Numbered from the stretch's first letter, positions 6,646-14,385 are shown. The stretch: 21,527 nt of DNA from a virus (IMGVR_UViG_3300009502_002133:1-21527); one strand, 5' to 3'. Made by a program: numbers and translations. Notes: generated by a model not told the origin, from the sequence alone.

Positions 6646-7924
6646 ATACTATGCCCACGTAAGGAATACGGACACCCACCCATCCCAGCACGCTTTTGTA
6701 TATTCAGATAAAAAACGCATCGTCATTAAAGCCGGGCGACGCGGCGGTAAAACGGTCGGAATCGCGATAAGAGCTGTAACACGATTCAGCGTTTTTGGAC
6801 GGAGGCAATTATACGCCGCCCCGACCTCGGAACAAACCGACGCATTCTGGTTCGAAGTATTAAAAGCGCTTCAAGCCCCTATCCTTGCTGGAAGACTGAA
6901 AGTCGATAAAACAGAAAGAACAATCGAGAATCCAGGTACCAAGCAGCGCATCAAAGCCAAAACCGCCTGGAACGCCGACACACTGCGCGGCGACTATGCC
7001 GACGACCTCTACCTCGATGAATACCAGCTCATGAACGAAGATGCCTGGGAAGTAGTAGGGCAGCCAATGCTTCTAGATAACAACGGCGACGCGGTTTTCA
7101 TCTACACGCCGCCGTCGCTCATCTCGGCGGGAGTATCCAAAGCGCGGGACCCGCTCCATGCATCAAAACTATTCAAAAAGGCACAAGCGGATGAATCCGG
7201 ACTATGGACTACGTTCCATTTTACATCGTGGGACAACCCGTTCATCTCGAAAGAAGGACTCAAGATAGTGGCGGCCGATATGAGCCAGGCGGCCTACCGG
7301 CAGGAGATCATGGCCGAGGATGATGAAATCTCGCCGAAGCAGTTGATATACTCTGCATTCAACGAAGGGCTCTGCAAGGTGCCGCGAATCGCTATCCCGC
7401 CGCGCTGGCAGGTTTATGCCGGCCACGACTTCGGCTCGGCAAATCCGGCGGCTCTGTTCTTCGCCAAAGACCCGGACACGGGTTACTTCTATCTGTTCAA
7501 CGAATACCTGCCCGGGGGCGGGCGCTCAACATACCAGCACACGCTCGAATTCAAGCGGATTACCGAGGGGCTTAGAGTTGAGACACGGGCGGGAGGAAGC
7601 CACCAGGAAGACGAAATACGGCAGGGCTACGCTTCGCATGGCTGGCCCATCAAGGAGCCCAAGATTTCGAACGTAGGGGCGGGCATAGATAAAGTGCGGG
7701 GGATGTTCGAACTCGGGAAGATAAGAATCTTCGACGATATGGCGCTGACTCTCTCCGAACTATCGGTCTACAAGTGGAAAGTGGACTCAAGCGGTATCAT
7801 AACCAACGAGATAGATGACAAGGCAAAGTTTCACCTGATGGATTGCATGAGGTATATACTGAGCGACTTCGCGCCGGACACGGCTGAAAGACAAGAAGGG
7901 CCGGAGTTGAGGCGAGGGTGGTAG
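6638..7924 (+). CDS. terL: Phage terminase large subunit
   Basis: The ATP-driven DNA-packaging motor with a C-terminal nuclease that cuts the concatemer. Walker A is GRRGGKT (residues 33-39), Walker B with the catalytic Glu is LYLDE (124-128), and the coupling-motif region is FIYTPPS (154-160). The RNase H-like nuclease starts with YAGHDFGSANP (Asp264) and carries a later acidic residue in HLMDCMRY (Asp402). Length (428 aa) is that of compact terminases. It overlaps the small terminase by eight bases and is followed by a repeat-filled gap before the portal. ATPase and nuclease motifs look intact, so the gene is not visibly decayed. Confidence 0.95.
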   Translation: MDKYYAHVRNTDTHPSQHAFVYSDKKRIVIKAGRRGGKTVGIAIRAVTRFSVFGRRQLYAAPTSEQTDAFWFEVLKALQAPILAGRLKVDKTERTIENPGTKQRIKAKTAWNADTLRGDYADDLYLDEYQLMNEDAWEVVGQPMLLDNNGDAVFIYTPPSLISAGVSKARDPLHASKLFKKAQADESGLWTTFHFTSWDNPFISKEGLKIVAADMSQAAYRQEIMAEDDEISPKQLIYSAFNEGLCKVPRIAIPPRWQVYAGHDFGSANPAALFFAKDPDTGYFYLFNEYLPGGGRSTYQHTLEFKRITEGLRVETRAGGSHQEDEIRQGYASHGWPIKEPKISNVGAGIDKVRGMFELGKIRIFDDMALTLSELSVYKWKVDSSGIITNEIDDKAKFHLMDCMRYILSDFAPDTAERQEGPELRRGW

Positions 7925-7935
7925 ACGATTGCAGG

Positions 7936-8018
7936 ATATGGTGAGGGCACGGCACGCCGTGCCCCTACGGGATGCCGAATGTGGCGCTCCGGCATCACAA
8001 TCGAGGCCCGGGATGACA
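7936..8018 (+). repeat. Dispersed palindromic repeat between terminase and portal
   Basis: The core GGGCACGGCACGCCGTGCCC is at 7945-7964, followed by CTAC and a tail (GGATGCCG..., then CTCCGGCATCACA and CCCGGGATGACACGCG) that resembles the tail of the copy downstream of the portal gene. The element nearly fills the 107-base gap between the two genes. Confidence 0.8.
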
Positions 8019-8031
8019 CGCGAGAAAATGA

Positions 8032-9699
8032 ATGGACTATCTGAAATTAATCACAAACAAGCAGAGCGAACTGTCCCAGATGTTCGACAGGATGGACCGC
8101 GATGCCGCGATGTTTCATTCCAAGCCATATTGCATGCTGGGCGTCGATGGCAAAAAGATCGACAAAGCCTATCACATCACCCTGCTCGACGCCGCGCAGT
8201 TTTTGGACAAGGCTGTGGCGAGGATAACGGCGGTATCACGGCAGGTACTGGTGGAATCCACCAGGCTGCCCGGCGAAAAGACTTCCGCTATCGAAAACTT
8301 CATTAACGACTTGCAGTTCGAAATAGACGCCCGACTCGCAGCTAAAGGCGAAGCCGATACTTTCACCCAGCATACGGAATTAGTGTGCGCACGGGGGCCG
8401 ATAGTGGAACAAAACCTCCTGCGGGTGGAAAACGGCCAGCTTATCCCCGACTCACGCCCGATAGATTCCCGCTGGTTCACCTATGAGTTGACCGAGGGGA
8501 GGATGATATGGGGATGCGTGGAAACACTGCGAACAGCAGCCGACATCGAGGCTGAATTCGGATATCGCATCACAGGTACGACAGGCAGCGTACTGGATTT
8601 CTGGAACGACAACCATGAAACCATCTTCGTAGACGGGCACCAGGTAGATGAAAGACCAAACGGCTACGGATATCCGCCTTTCGTGGTAGCTTTTCCCGCC
8701 ACATCTTCGGCATTGAAAGACCCCGATTACTACCTGCGGCTCGGCGACTCCATCATGCACTCGCTCCGCACCGCCGACGGGCATTACCTTTTCGATGAAA
8801 AGAACTTCATCGCTTCGAACCTAAAAACGCTTTCATCCAAATCCATCGCCCCCGACCTGCAATTCCCCTCCCCGGCAGACGGCGACTACCAGGCATTGCC
8901 CCAGGAATACCCTGCTGGAACCGGAGTGATGCTTCAGACGAAAGACCCTATCCAACTTATACCACGGCCCGACGTGGCCAATTCCACATTGCGTTATGCA
9001 GAAATAATTCAGGAGCAGATAGACCGGGGGTCGTTTTCGGCCATGGATTACGGCACGGTAAGCCTGCCCCTTTCAGCCGTGGCGATCGCCCGACTGATGA
9101 CCGGTAGGGAAGAACTTATGCTGCCGCGTCTCAACACTCTTGCTGCATTATGTCAATCATCCAGCAAGATGAAAATAAGGCAATTTCAGAGGTTCGGTGA
9201 AAAGCTGGACCTCGGGGAAGAAGGGCACCGGCGCACGTATTCACCGGTAGACCTCGACGGTGAATATGTCATCAAATACCGGTTCTTCACTTCATCGCAG
9301 GAGCAGATGGCAGGGGCTGCCGCGATATGCAACGCCCTCGGCGACCACGTTTCTGAAGAGTACAAGCAGGAACAAGTGCTGAGGCTTCAGGACCCGGCGG
9401 GCGAACGGGCGCAGATAGCTATCGAACAGGCGGCGAAAGCGGACCCGATCATAGCACTCGAAAACCAGATGCGGGGATTCATCAAGGCGCAGGAAGCGTC
9501 AGACGACAAAGAGACTAAGGACTGGAACGACCTGCTGGCGCGGACAATCCTAGAACGCATCATCAGCATAATGAAACAGAGGAAGGCCTCGGAGAGCCAG
9601 CCGATGGCGGTAAACCTGGAACAGAACGCGCTTGATAAACCGTCGGCTATCCAGGCAGTGCCGGTGTTCGGCGGGGGAAGGGGGGTGGGGCAAAGTTGA
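8032..9699 (+). CDS. Phage portal protein
   Basis: A 555-residue protein at the portal position (terminase, portal, scaffold, capsid). It would form the dodecameric DNA gate at one capsid vertex. Recognisable stretches include SRWFTYELTEGRMIWGCVETLRTAADIEAEFG (wing and clip region), a stem/crown-like helical segment near SLPLSAVAIARLMTGREELMLPRL, and a hydrophilic helical C-terminus. The size is nearer to head-tail connectors of short-tailed phages than to HK97-type portals. ATG 8032 gives MDYLKLI; it has only a weak GAGAAA ribosome site, and the repeat lies immediately upstream. The final residues are glycine-rich, and the TGA stop is the start of the next repeat copy, so the C-terminus may have been rewritten. 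Identification rests mainly on context and general pattern. Confidence 0.8.
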   Translation: MDYLKLITNKQSELSQMFDRMDRDAAMFHSKPYCMLGVDGKKIDKAYHITLLDAAQFLDKAVARITAVSRQVLVESTRLPGEKTSAIENFINDLQFEIDARLAAKGEADTFTQHTELVCARGPIVEQNLLRVENGQLIPDSRPIDSRWFTYELTEGRMIWGCVETLRTAADIEAEFGYRITGTTGSVLDFWNDNHETIFVDGHQVDERPNGYGYPPFVVAFPATSSALKDPDYYLRLGDSIMHSLRTADGHYLFDEKNFIASNLKTLSSKSIAPDLQFPSPADGDYQALPQEYPAGTGVMLQTKDPIQLIPRPDVANSTLRYAEIIQEQIDRGSFSAMDYGTVSLPLSAVAIARLMTGREELMLPRLNTLAALCQSSSKMKIRQFQRFGEKLDLGEEGHRRTYSPVDLDGEYVIKYRFFTSSQEQMAGAAAICNALGDHVSEEYKQEQVLRLQDPAGERAQIAIEQAAKADPIIALENQMRGFIKAQEASDDKETKDWNDLLARTILERIISIMKQRKASESQPMAVNLEQNALDKPSAIQAVPVFGGGRGVGQS

Positions 9700-9834
9700 G
9701 GGCACGGCACGCCGTGCCCCTACAAAACGAGATTCTGGATCCCTCGAGAACACGCTCGAGGACAAGAACCTCGGGGAACCCTCCGAGGGCCGGATGTGCG
9801 CTCCGGCATGACACGCGGAGGATAGGAGTACGCA
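9695..9834 (+). repeat. Dispersed palindromic repeat with hairpin-rich tail, downstream of portal
   Basis: The core GGGCACGGCACGCCGTGCCC (9700-9719) is followed by CTACAAAACGAGATTCTGGATCC and a series of short palindromes (CCCTCGAG...CTCGAGG, then CCTCGGGG and CCTCCGAGG) ending in GGCATGACACGCG. The same tail follows the copy at 14193. The portal stop codon (9697-9699) lies inside the conserved TTGAGGGCACGG start of the repeat. Confidence 0.85.
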
Positions 9835-9909
9835 ATGAAAGAAGGGTATCTGACAGTCGAAGAGGCGGTGAGGGAGATAAGGGGGGCGATGGAGGGGGGA
9901 AATAACTGA
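9835..9909 (+). CDS. Possible 24-residue peptide gene
   Basis: ATG 9835 follows GGAGGATAGGAG and opens MKEGYLTVEEAVREIRGAMEGG, ending at TGA 9907-9909. The good ribosome site and helical, charged sequence suggest either a real small phage gene or the surviving 5' end of a longer one. A second 24-codon frame (9909-9983) starts in a TGATG overlap with its stop and runs into the AT-richer segment upstream of the cargo gene. Neither is recognised. Confidence 0.3.
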   Translation: MKEGYLTVEEAVREIRGAMEGGNN

Positions 9910-10033
9910 TGGCGCCCAAATTGGAGTCGATCCCGAACCGTCCAAGCCATCATAAATGTTTGATTGTAACCCCAAATACTTGACATATGAGAGTATACTG
10001 TCACAAGGCGCGTTTCGAAGGAGGGGTAATCTC

Positions 10034-11326
10034 ATGGCATTCTGTTGGAAATGTGGCACCAAAATAAATGAAGGAAAGCAGTTTTGCGGCAACTGCGGAT
10101 CGGATATTCATAAAGCAACCTCGCTTCCCACCACCCCCCAATCACCCCCTCCAGACGTTCCTCCTGATCCAATTCAATATCGAAATGCAAACGATACCAA
10201 AAAGAGCACGGGTTTAAAGATTCCTGTTCTTGTGCTTTCAATCGTACTCGTGCTGGTACTTATAGCCAGCTCGATAGGATACGTTACATTCAATCAAAAA
10301 GTAACTGATTTAACTTCCCAGAAAACGCAATTAACCAGCGATTTAAACGCAGCGCATAATTCCATTACAACATTAAACAACCAGTTAAACACCGCGAACG
10401 GAACGATATCGAAACTAAATGACGATTTGAGCATCGCAAACACGAAGGCCTCCGCCTTGACAGCGAGCCTCAGCGCCGCGAATTCTTCAATAACTAAACT
10501 GAATTCGGATATTGTGACCGCCAATAATTCGATAACTTCCTTGAATTCACAAAATGCCCTGCTCACTGCAAACCTATCCACAGCTAACAGTACAATTACT
10601 GGTTTGAATTCAAATATCGCCACTTTGAATACTTCTATCGCCTCTATGAATTCCAACTACCAGGCAATAGTATCAGCGATAAACGTGCGCTTTGCATTCA
10701 CCCAAGCGATAGCGGAATCCTTCGTCACCCCCGGAGATTCGAGCGTAATATCCAGGGTACATTCATTAGTCACTGCCTTCACTACTTGGAACAAAGCCTG
10801 GCAAGACTTTTATACGATGTATAACTGGGTATACCAAAACATTTATTATTCCTATGACTCTCCTGAACCCGTATTGCCGAGCAATCTGAATACCAGTGCA
10901 ATCACCTGGCGGTCCGATTACTGGAGATACCCAACCGAGACCCTTGGAAAAATGACTGGAGACTGCGAAGACCAGGCATTGTTACTGGTAAGCATGATTA
11001 GAGCATACGAAGGGACTACGTACAATACGTGGGTGGTAGAAGTGACTTTTAACGATGGTTCAGCGCATATGGCAGTTATGATGGATATCGCCGGTGGCGG
11101 ACTGGTCATCCTAGACCCCGCTGGAGGCTTTTATACTCACTCCACCGCAGGTGCGATATATACCGGTAAGTCTGCAGCAGCGGCTCTCAATGATTGGTCA
11201 TCATATTGGGCTGCCCCCCCTAATAGCCGCACAGGATTGTTAGTCAGTGACGTCTTCAACGAAGGCTTTTACAAATCATTTACCAGCAATTCAGATTTCA
11301 CCAATTGGATAACTTCTCTGGGTTAA
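10034..11326 (+). CDS. Membrane-anchored zinc-ribbon, coiled-coil, transglutaminase-like protein (cargo gene)
   Basis: A 430-residue protein with four parts: a zinc ribbon (Cys4, Cys7, Cys18, Cys21; CWKCG...CGNCG), a Pro-rich linker, one membrane segment (about residues 63-83), a low-complexity N/S/T/L-rich coiled coil (about 92-209) with repeated LN..I...N spacing, and a C-terminal transglutaminase-like domain. The likely catalytic triad is Cys311 (TGDCEDQALLLVSMIRA), His345 (SAHMAVMM) and Asp361 (VILDPAGG). ATG 10034 has a strong AAGGAGGGG site (10018-10026). Topology suggests the ribbon stays in the cytoplasm and the enzyme domain faces outside. It interrupts the conserved portal-scaffold order, is less GC-rich than its neighbours and ends at its own terminator: a cargo (moron) gene that may act in the lysogen or at the cell surface. 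Substrate unknown. Confidence 0.8.
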   Translation: MAFCWKCGTKINEGKQFCGNCGSDIHKATSLPTTPQSPPPDVPPDPIQYRNANDTKKSTGLKIPVLVLSIVLVLVLIASSIGYVTFNQKVTDLTSQKTQLTSDLNAAHNSITTLNNQLNTANGTISKLNDDLSIANTKASALTASLSAANSSITKLNSDIVTANNSITSLNSQNALLTANLSTANSTITGLNSNIATLNTSIASMNSNYQAIVSAINVRFAFTQAIAESFVTPGDSSVISRVHSLVTAFTTWNKAWQDFYTMYNWVYQNIYYSYDSPEPVLPSNLNTSAITWRSDYWRYPTETLGKMTGDCEDQALLLVSMIRAYEGTTYNTWVVEVTFNDGSAHMAVMMDIAGGGLVILDPAGGFYTHSTAGAIYTGKSAAAALNDWSSYWAAPPNSRTGLLVSDVFNEGFYKSFTSNSDFTNWITSLG

Positions 11327-11360
11327 CAAATAGACCACAGGAGTTTTTATAAAGTATCTT

Positions 11361-11380
11361 TCGGGTTTTCTTAACCCGGA
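11361..11380 (+). other. Stem-loop downstream of the cargo gene
   Basis: CGGGTT and AACCCG form a 6-bp stem, extendable by two weak pairs, around TTCTT. It is followed by ATAAAAAATAT, not by a T-run, so it is a poor terminator by itself. Confidence 0.4.
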
Positions 11381-11422
11381 TAAAAAATATTTGTACTAAA
11401 CAGCCAAACATACAGCGTAATC

Positions 11423-11456
11423 AAAAGCCCCGCGGAATAACAACGCGGGGCTTTTT
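11423..11456 (+). terminator. Strong Rho-independent terminator between cargo and scaffold genes
   Basis: GCCCCGCG (11427-11434) and CGCGGGGC (11444-11451) form a perfect 8-bp stem around a 9-base loop. It is extended by AAAA/TTTT and followed by TTTTTCT. It lies only about 8 bases ahead of the scaffold ribosome site, so capsid genes can be expressed from upstream only by readthrough or antitermination. Confidence 0.92.
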
Positions 11457-11481
11457 CTATTTGAAGGAGAAACAACGAATT

Positions 11482-12126
11482 ATGGACGGAACTGGAACTA
11501 AGCAGGATACCGGGGCGACGCAAAACTTGCCAACGGCTTCTGCGACAGAACAGGGAACTTCAACCCCCGAAACATTTAGCGAAGAACAGGTCATTGCAAG
11601 GGAACTCAAGGCTGTGAGCGATTATGCCTCGCGTACAGGCAGAGTTGAGGAAACCCTGATCAAACGGGAGCAAATCGTAAAAGAAGCCGAGGCACGAAAA
11701 GCCAAAGAGGAACAGGAACGTGAACTAGCTGAACTCGAAAAAGTGAAAGACAAACCCGAAGAGCTATCTATCGTGGAAAGGCGGCAGAAATTGGCCGCCG
11801 ATATCCGCGTCTATAACGTGGAAGTTGAAAAATTCCAGGCCGAAAAATCATTGCATACCGCCGAACTGGCAGAGGCGAAAACCAGCCGATTCGATATGGC
11901 AGTCGCAGGCATCGCCGAAAAGAACAACGTGAGCACAGCCATCCTTAAAGAATGGTCGGCAAAACGGGGCATAACGGACCTTAGCCTTATCGAAGACTAC
12001 GCTGCGGTGATGCCGAAGAAAACAGCCGTCATCGTGCCGGATTCGGGCAAGAACGCAGGAGGCGGTGAAGACATCTCCCGCCTTTCACCAAGGGAGCTAA
12101 TCTCCCGTGGACTAAATAAAAAGTAA
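11482..12126 (+). CDS. Phage scaffolding protein (probable)
   Basis: A 214-residue, highly charged, mostly helical protein directly upstream of the major capsid gene, the standard place of the internal scaffold. It has a Thr/Gln/Gly-rich flexible N-terminus, a long coiled coil (from EEQVIARELKAV to about EKSLHTAELAEAK), then a more globular part and a basic C-terminal tail (SRLSPRELISRGLNKK) of the kind that binds coat protein. I prefer ATG 11482; AAGGAG lies 12 bases upstream, and an in-frame TTG at 11461 would add seven residues. No protease partner is visible, so the scaffold would leave the procapsid intact or be cut by a protease not seen here. Confidence 0.75.
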   Translation: MDGTGTKQDTGATQNLPTASATEQGTSTPETFSEEQVIARELKAVSDYASRTGRVEETLIKREQIVKEAEARKAKEEQERELAELEKVKDKPEELSIVERRQKLAADIRVYNVEVEKFQAEKSLHTAELAEAKTSRFDMAVAGIAEKNNVSTAILKEWSAKRGITDLSLIEDYAAVMPKKTAVIVPDSGKNAGGGEDISRLSPRELISRGLNKK

Positions 12127-12145
12127 ACTGGAGGGTTTCTAATAA

Positions 12146-13168
12146 ATGGCCGCAACACTCGCACAATATAAATACCTTGGACCTGACGCCGAGATCAGGC
12201 GGGGCATCGGGCTAACCATCGTGAAACAATCACCGTGGCTGTCCGAACTGCCTTTCGTAGAGATCAATAACAACATCTCCCGCTACAAGATGGAACTTGC
12301 CGCCGCTGCCGCCGATACCTACGAAGTCGGCGACACCTGGCTGGAAGGCACACCCACGTGGGAATACCGCGACGCGGCGCTATCCATCCTTGGCGGCGAC
12401 GCCGATGACGACAAGTTCGGACGCCTCGCCACCGGTGGGGAAGACACGATGGCTTCGATGATTGAACTCAAATCGAAGGCTGTCGCCAACTGGTTCGATG
12501 AACTGGCGATCCTGGGGCAGACCACCGCCGTAGCCAAATGGAGCGCTTCCAAAAACTTCAAAGGACTGCTGCGACTAATCTGCGAATGCGAAAGCGCCGC
12601 GTCAACCGACCTCGACGGGGCAATCTTCAGCGCGTTCAGCGCAGGAAACAACAGCCAGGTGGTACAGGCGGCTTCCGGCGCATCAGGGGTACTGACGCTC
12701 GACATGATCGACGTACTGGTGGACTGCGTGAAACCCAAACCCACGCACCTCGTCATGAACCGCCAGCTGCGCCGCAAACTCGGCGGGCTCGCCCGGGCGG
12801 CAGGCAACAACCTGACGATAAGAACCGGGGCACTCGGTGAAATCATCACTTCCTACGGTGAACAGATAATCCTGGTGGACGACTATACCCCGATCAACTT
12901 CCCCGACCCGACCACCATCGTCTCCGCTCCCGCCGCGTATACACCCACAACGAGCGTAGCCGCAGGGAACGACACTTCACCCGTATTCGCATTGCGCATG
13001 GGAGAGGACGGGCTCTGCGGGATACACGGAGCCGGGATGATACACGTGGAAAGGTTCAACCAGCTCGAAACGAAGGACGCCGAAAGGGTCCGCATCAAAT
13101 TTTACGCAGGCATGCGGCTCACCAATAAACTGGCCGCAGCCGTGCTGCTGTCTGCCACCGCAAGCTAG
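12146..13168 (+). CDS. Phage major capsid protein (HK97 fold)
   Basis: A 340-residue coat protein. Residues about 44-97 (ISRYKMELAAAAADTYEVGDTWLEGTPTWEYRDAALSILGGDADDDKF) have the look of the E-loop with its following P-domain strands, and the centre has spine-helix-like MIELKSKAVANWFDELAIL. The end (DGLCGIHGAGMIHVERFNQLETKDAERVRIKFYAGMRLTNKLAAAVL) is the usual C-terminal strand pattern of HK97-fold coats that report receptor-like 'G..V...RFAGL' endings. GGAGGG precedes the ATG at good spacing. It follows the scaffold by 19 bases and precedes a decoration-like gene. No N-terminal delta domain is obvious, consistent with a separate scaffold. Confidence 0.88.
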   Translation: MAATLAQYKYLGPDAEIRRGIGLTIVKQSPWLSELPFVEINNNISRYKMELAAAAADTYEVGDTWLEGTPTWEYRDAALSILGGDADDDKFGRLATGGEDTMASMIELKSKAVANWFDELAILGQTTAVAKWSASKNFKGLLRLICECESAASTDLDGAIFSAFSAGNNSQVVQAASGASGVLTLDMIDVLVDCVKPKPTHLVMNRQLRRKLGGLARAAGNNLTIRTGALGEIITSYGEQIILVDDYTPINFPDPTTIVSAPAAYTPTTSVAAGNDTSPVFALRMGEDGLCGIHGAGMIHVERFNQLETKDAERVRIKFYAGMRLTNKLAAAVLLSATAS

Positions 13169-13176
13169 GAGGGAAG

Positions 13177-13710
13177 ATGGCTAATCCTACCGCATTAAAG
13201 ATGCAACTGGACATGACCAAATCATCCGACCAGGCGGGGGCCTGCCGCGAATTCTGGATGAGGTTCCCCGGACTGAGGGGAGCATCCGACCAGGACGCGG
13301 GAGCAAACGACGGGATCTACTACATCGAGAACCCCTACTACAAAGACCTCGTCGTGCTGGACTCATTATGCGTGATCACAACGCAGACAGCTAACGACGG
13401 CGATATCGACGTGGGGTTCGCGGACAATGCCGCGGGCACAGCTTCCCTTTCACATTCAAACGTCATCTTCGACTCGATAGTAAATACCGCAACCGGCGTT
13501 TTCGAGGGGACGATCCCCCAGGCACTGGCAGGAACGGGGCAGAAGTATATCTGGAAAGCCAAAGGATCTGCTGCCGACGCGTTCTTGTATATCATCCAGA
13601 ACGGTGACGTCGATTGTTCGGCGCTGAGATGGAACCTGTTCCTGAAAGTGGTCCCGTACAACGACCTGCTCAACGACAATATCGACCTGGGCGCAATCAC
13701 GGTTTCTTAA
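13177..13710 (+). CDS. Capsid decoration-like protein (probable)
   Basis: A 177-residue protein, eight bases downstream of the capsid stop, with GGAGGGAAG as ribosome site. It is rich in short beta-type segments (YKDLVVLDSLCVITTQTANDGDIDVGFAD, NVIFDSIVNTATGVFEG, KYIWKAKGSAADAFLYIIQNG), which suggests a beta-sandwich. A gene of this size and fold directly after the coat gene is usually a head decoration or stabilising protein. I recognise no family. A second head-completion protein is the alternative. Confidence 0.5.
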   Translation: MANPTALKMQLDMTKSSDQAGACREFWMRFPGLRGASDQDAGANDGIYYIENPYYKDLVVLDSLCVITTQTANDGDIDVGFADNAAGTASLSHSNVIFDSIVNTATGVFEGTIPQALAGTGQKYIWKAKGSAADAFLYIIQNGDVDCSALRWNLFLKVVPYNDLLNDNIDLGAITVS

Positions 13711-13719
13711 TAGCGACGG

Positions 13720-13737
13720 GGCCGGGGTAACCCGGCC
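13720..13737 (+). other. GNRA-capped hairpin after decoration gene
   Basis: GGCCGGG and CCCGGCC pair perfectly around a GTAA tetraloop, ten bases after the stop codon. No T-run follows, so it may be an mRNA-stabilising or processing hairpin that keeps capsid and decoration messages abundant, rather than a terminator. Confidence 0.55.
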
Positions 13738-13751
13738 TCGAATGGAGGCAA

Positions 13752-13997
13752 ATGTTAATCCCCAGTGTAACCTACACGGATTTCAAGAAATTGACCCACA
13801 GCCAGATCAAAGAACTCAAATCTTGCGAAGTCACCTTTTACAACCAAACGCTTTTCATCGCTATCATCCCATCGGACAAGGGCGGAACCGCGATAAAAGA
13901 CGACGTCACAACCCATGCTGAATTCCTGGCCGTACGCATGAATTCGGTATCCGGCAAAGAGTACGCGGAGGTAAAGGATGCCGATATATCCGTTTAA
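13752..13997 (+). CDS. Small phage protein of unknown function
   Basis: An 81-residue protein with TGGAGG ahead of ATG 13752. It has an N-terminal helical segment (YTDFKKLTHSQIKELKS) and then beta-like segments (CEVTFYNQTLFIAIIP, HAEFLAVRMNSV). It overlaps the next gene by 20 bases in a different frame, as expected of packed phage genes. Not recognised; a head-completion or regulatory role would fit the place. Confidence 0.6.
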   Translation: MLIPSVTYTDFKKLTHSQIKELKSCEVTFYNQTLFIAIIPSDKGGTAIKDDVTTHAEFLAVRMNSVSGKEYAEVKDADISV

Positions 13998-14181
13998 ATG
14001 CATCGGGAACCATGATTTCGATGAGCTGAAAGCATTCAGCGACGGAGATACGGCGGTATGCCCAGAATGCGGAAAAACAGCGCATAAACAATTCGGGGCC
14101 TGCAACTGGACGTTCGGATGGCGGCTTTCCGAGTCATCGCACATCAAAGGGAACCGAGACAAACTGGAAAGAGACATCTAA
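13978..14181 (+). CDS. FmdB-like zinc-ribbon protein
   Basis: A 67-residue protein starting MPIYPFKC and holding VCPECGK and a conserved-looking end WTFGWRLSESSHIKGNRDKLERDI. This is the pattern of the FmdB-type regulatory zinc ribbons often found in phage structural operons. The first knuckle is altered: instead of C-x2-C it reads CIGNH, so metal binding would be Cys8-x3-His12 with Cys-x2-Cys in CPEC. The start has GGAGG eight bases upstream, inside the preceding gene. A repeat copy follows directly after the stop. Confidence 0.75.
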   Translation: MPIYPFKCIGNHDFDELKAFSDGDTAVCPECGKTAHKQFGACNWTFGWRLSESSHIKGNRDKLERDI

Positions 14182-14189
14182 TAGAGTGT

Positions 14190-14335
14190 AGAAGGCACGG
14201 CACGCCGTGCCCCTACAAAACGATATTCTGGATCCCGGCTGCCCTCGAGCCTCGAGGACGAGAACACCCGAGCCGCGGGTGCGAGAACCTCGGGGGACAT
14301 CCCGAGGCCCCTCCGGGATGACAACGAAGCGAACG
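14190..14335 (+). repeat. Dispersed palindromic repeat with nested hairpins
   Basis: The core AGGCACGGCACGCCGTGCCC (14193-14212) is followed by CTACAAAACGATATTCTGGATCC and nested palindromes: CCTCGAG/CCTCGAGG, ACCCGAGC/GCGGGTG, and CCTCGGG/CCCGAGG, ending GGGATGACAACG. The tail matches the copy at 9695-9834 in order but with different stem sequences. It fills the 204-base gap before the next gene. Confidence 0.85.
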
Positions 14336-14385
14336 GGATTGCCGTACTACGCTCGCAACTGCAATGAATGGGAAATGGAGATGTT

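Noticed and set aside
9980-9999. TTGACA and TATACT as a promoter for the cargo gene
   Set aside because: The two boxes are only 8 bases apart, far from the 16-18 needed; no other convincing pair was found, although the strong ribosome site suggests a promoter somewhere.
9550-10092. 180-codon minus-strand frame over the portal end and repeat
   Set aside because: It is antisense to the portal gene and the repeat; its sequence is an artefact of GC-rich repeat DNA.
10294-10656. 120-codon minus-strand frame in the cargo gene
   Set aside because: It is the antisense of the low-complexity coiled-coil repeat and has no independent support.
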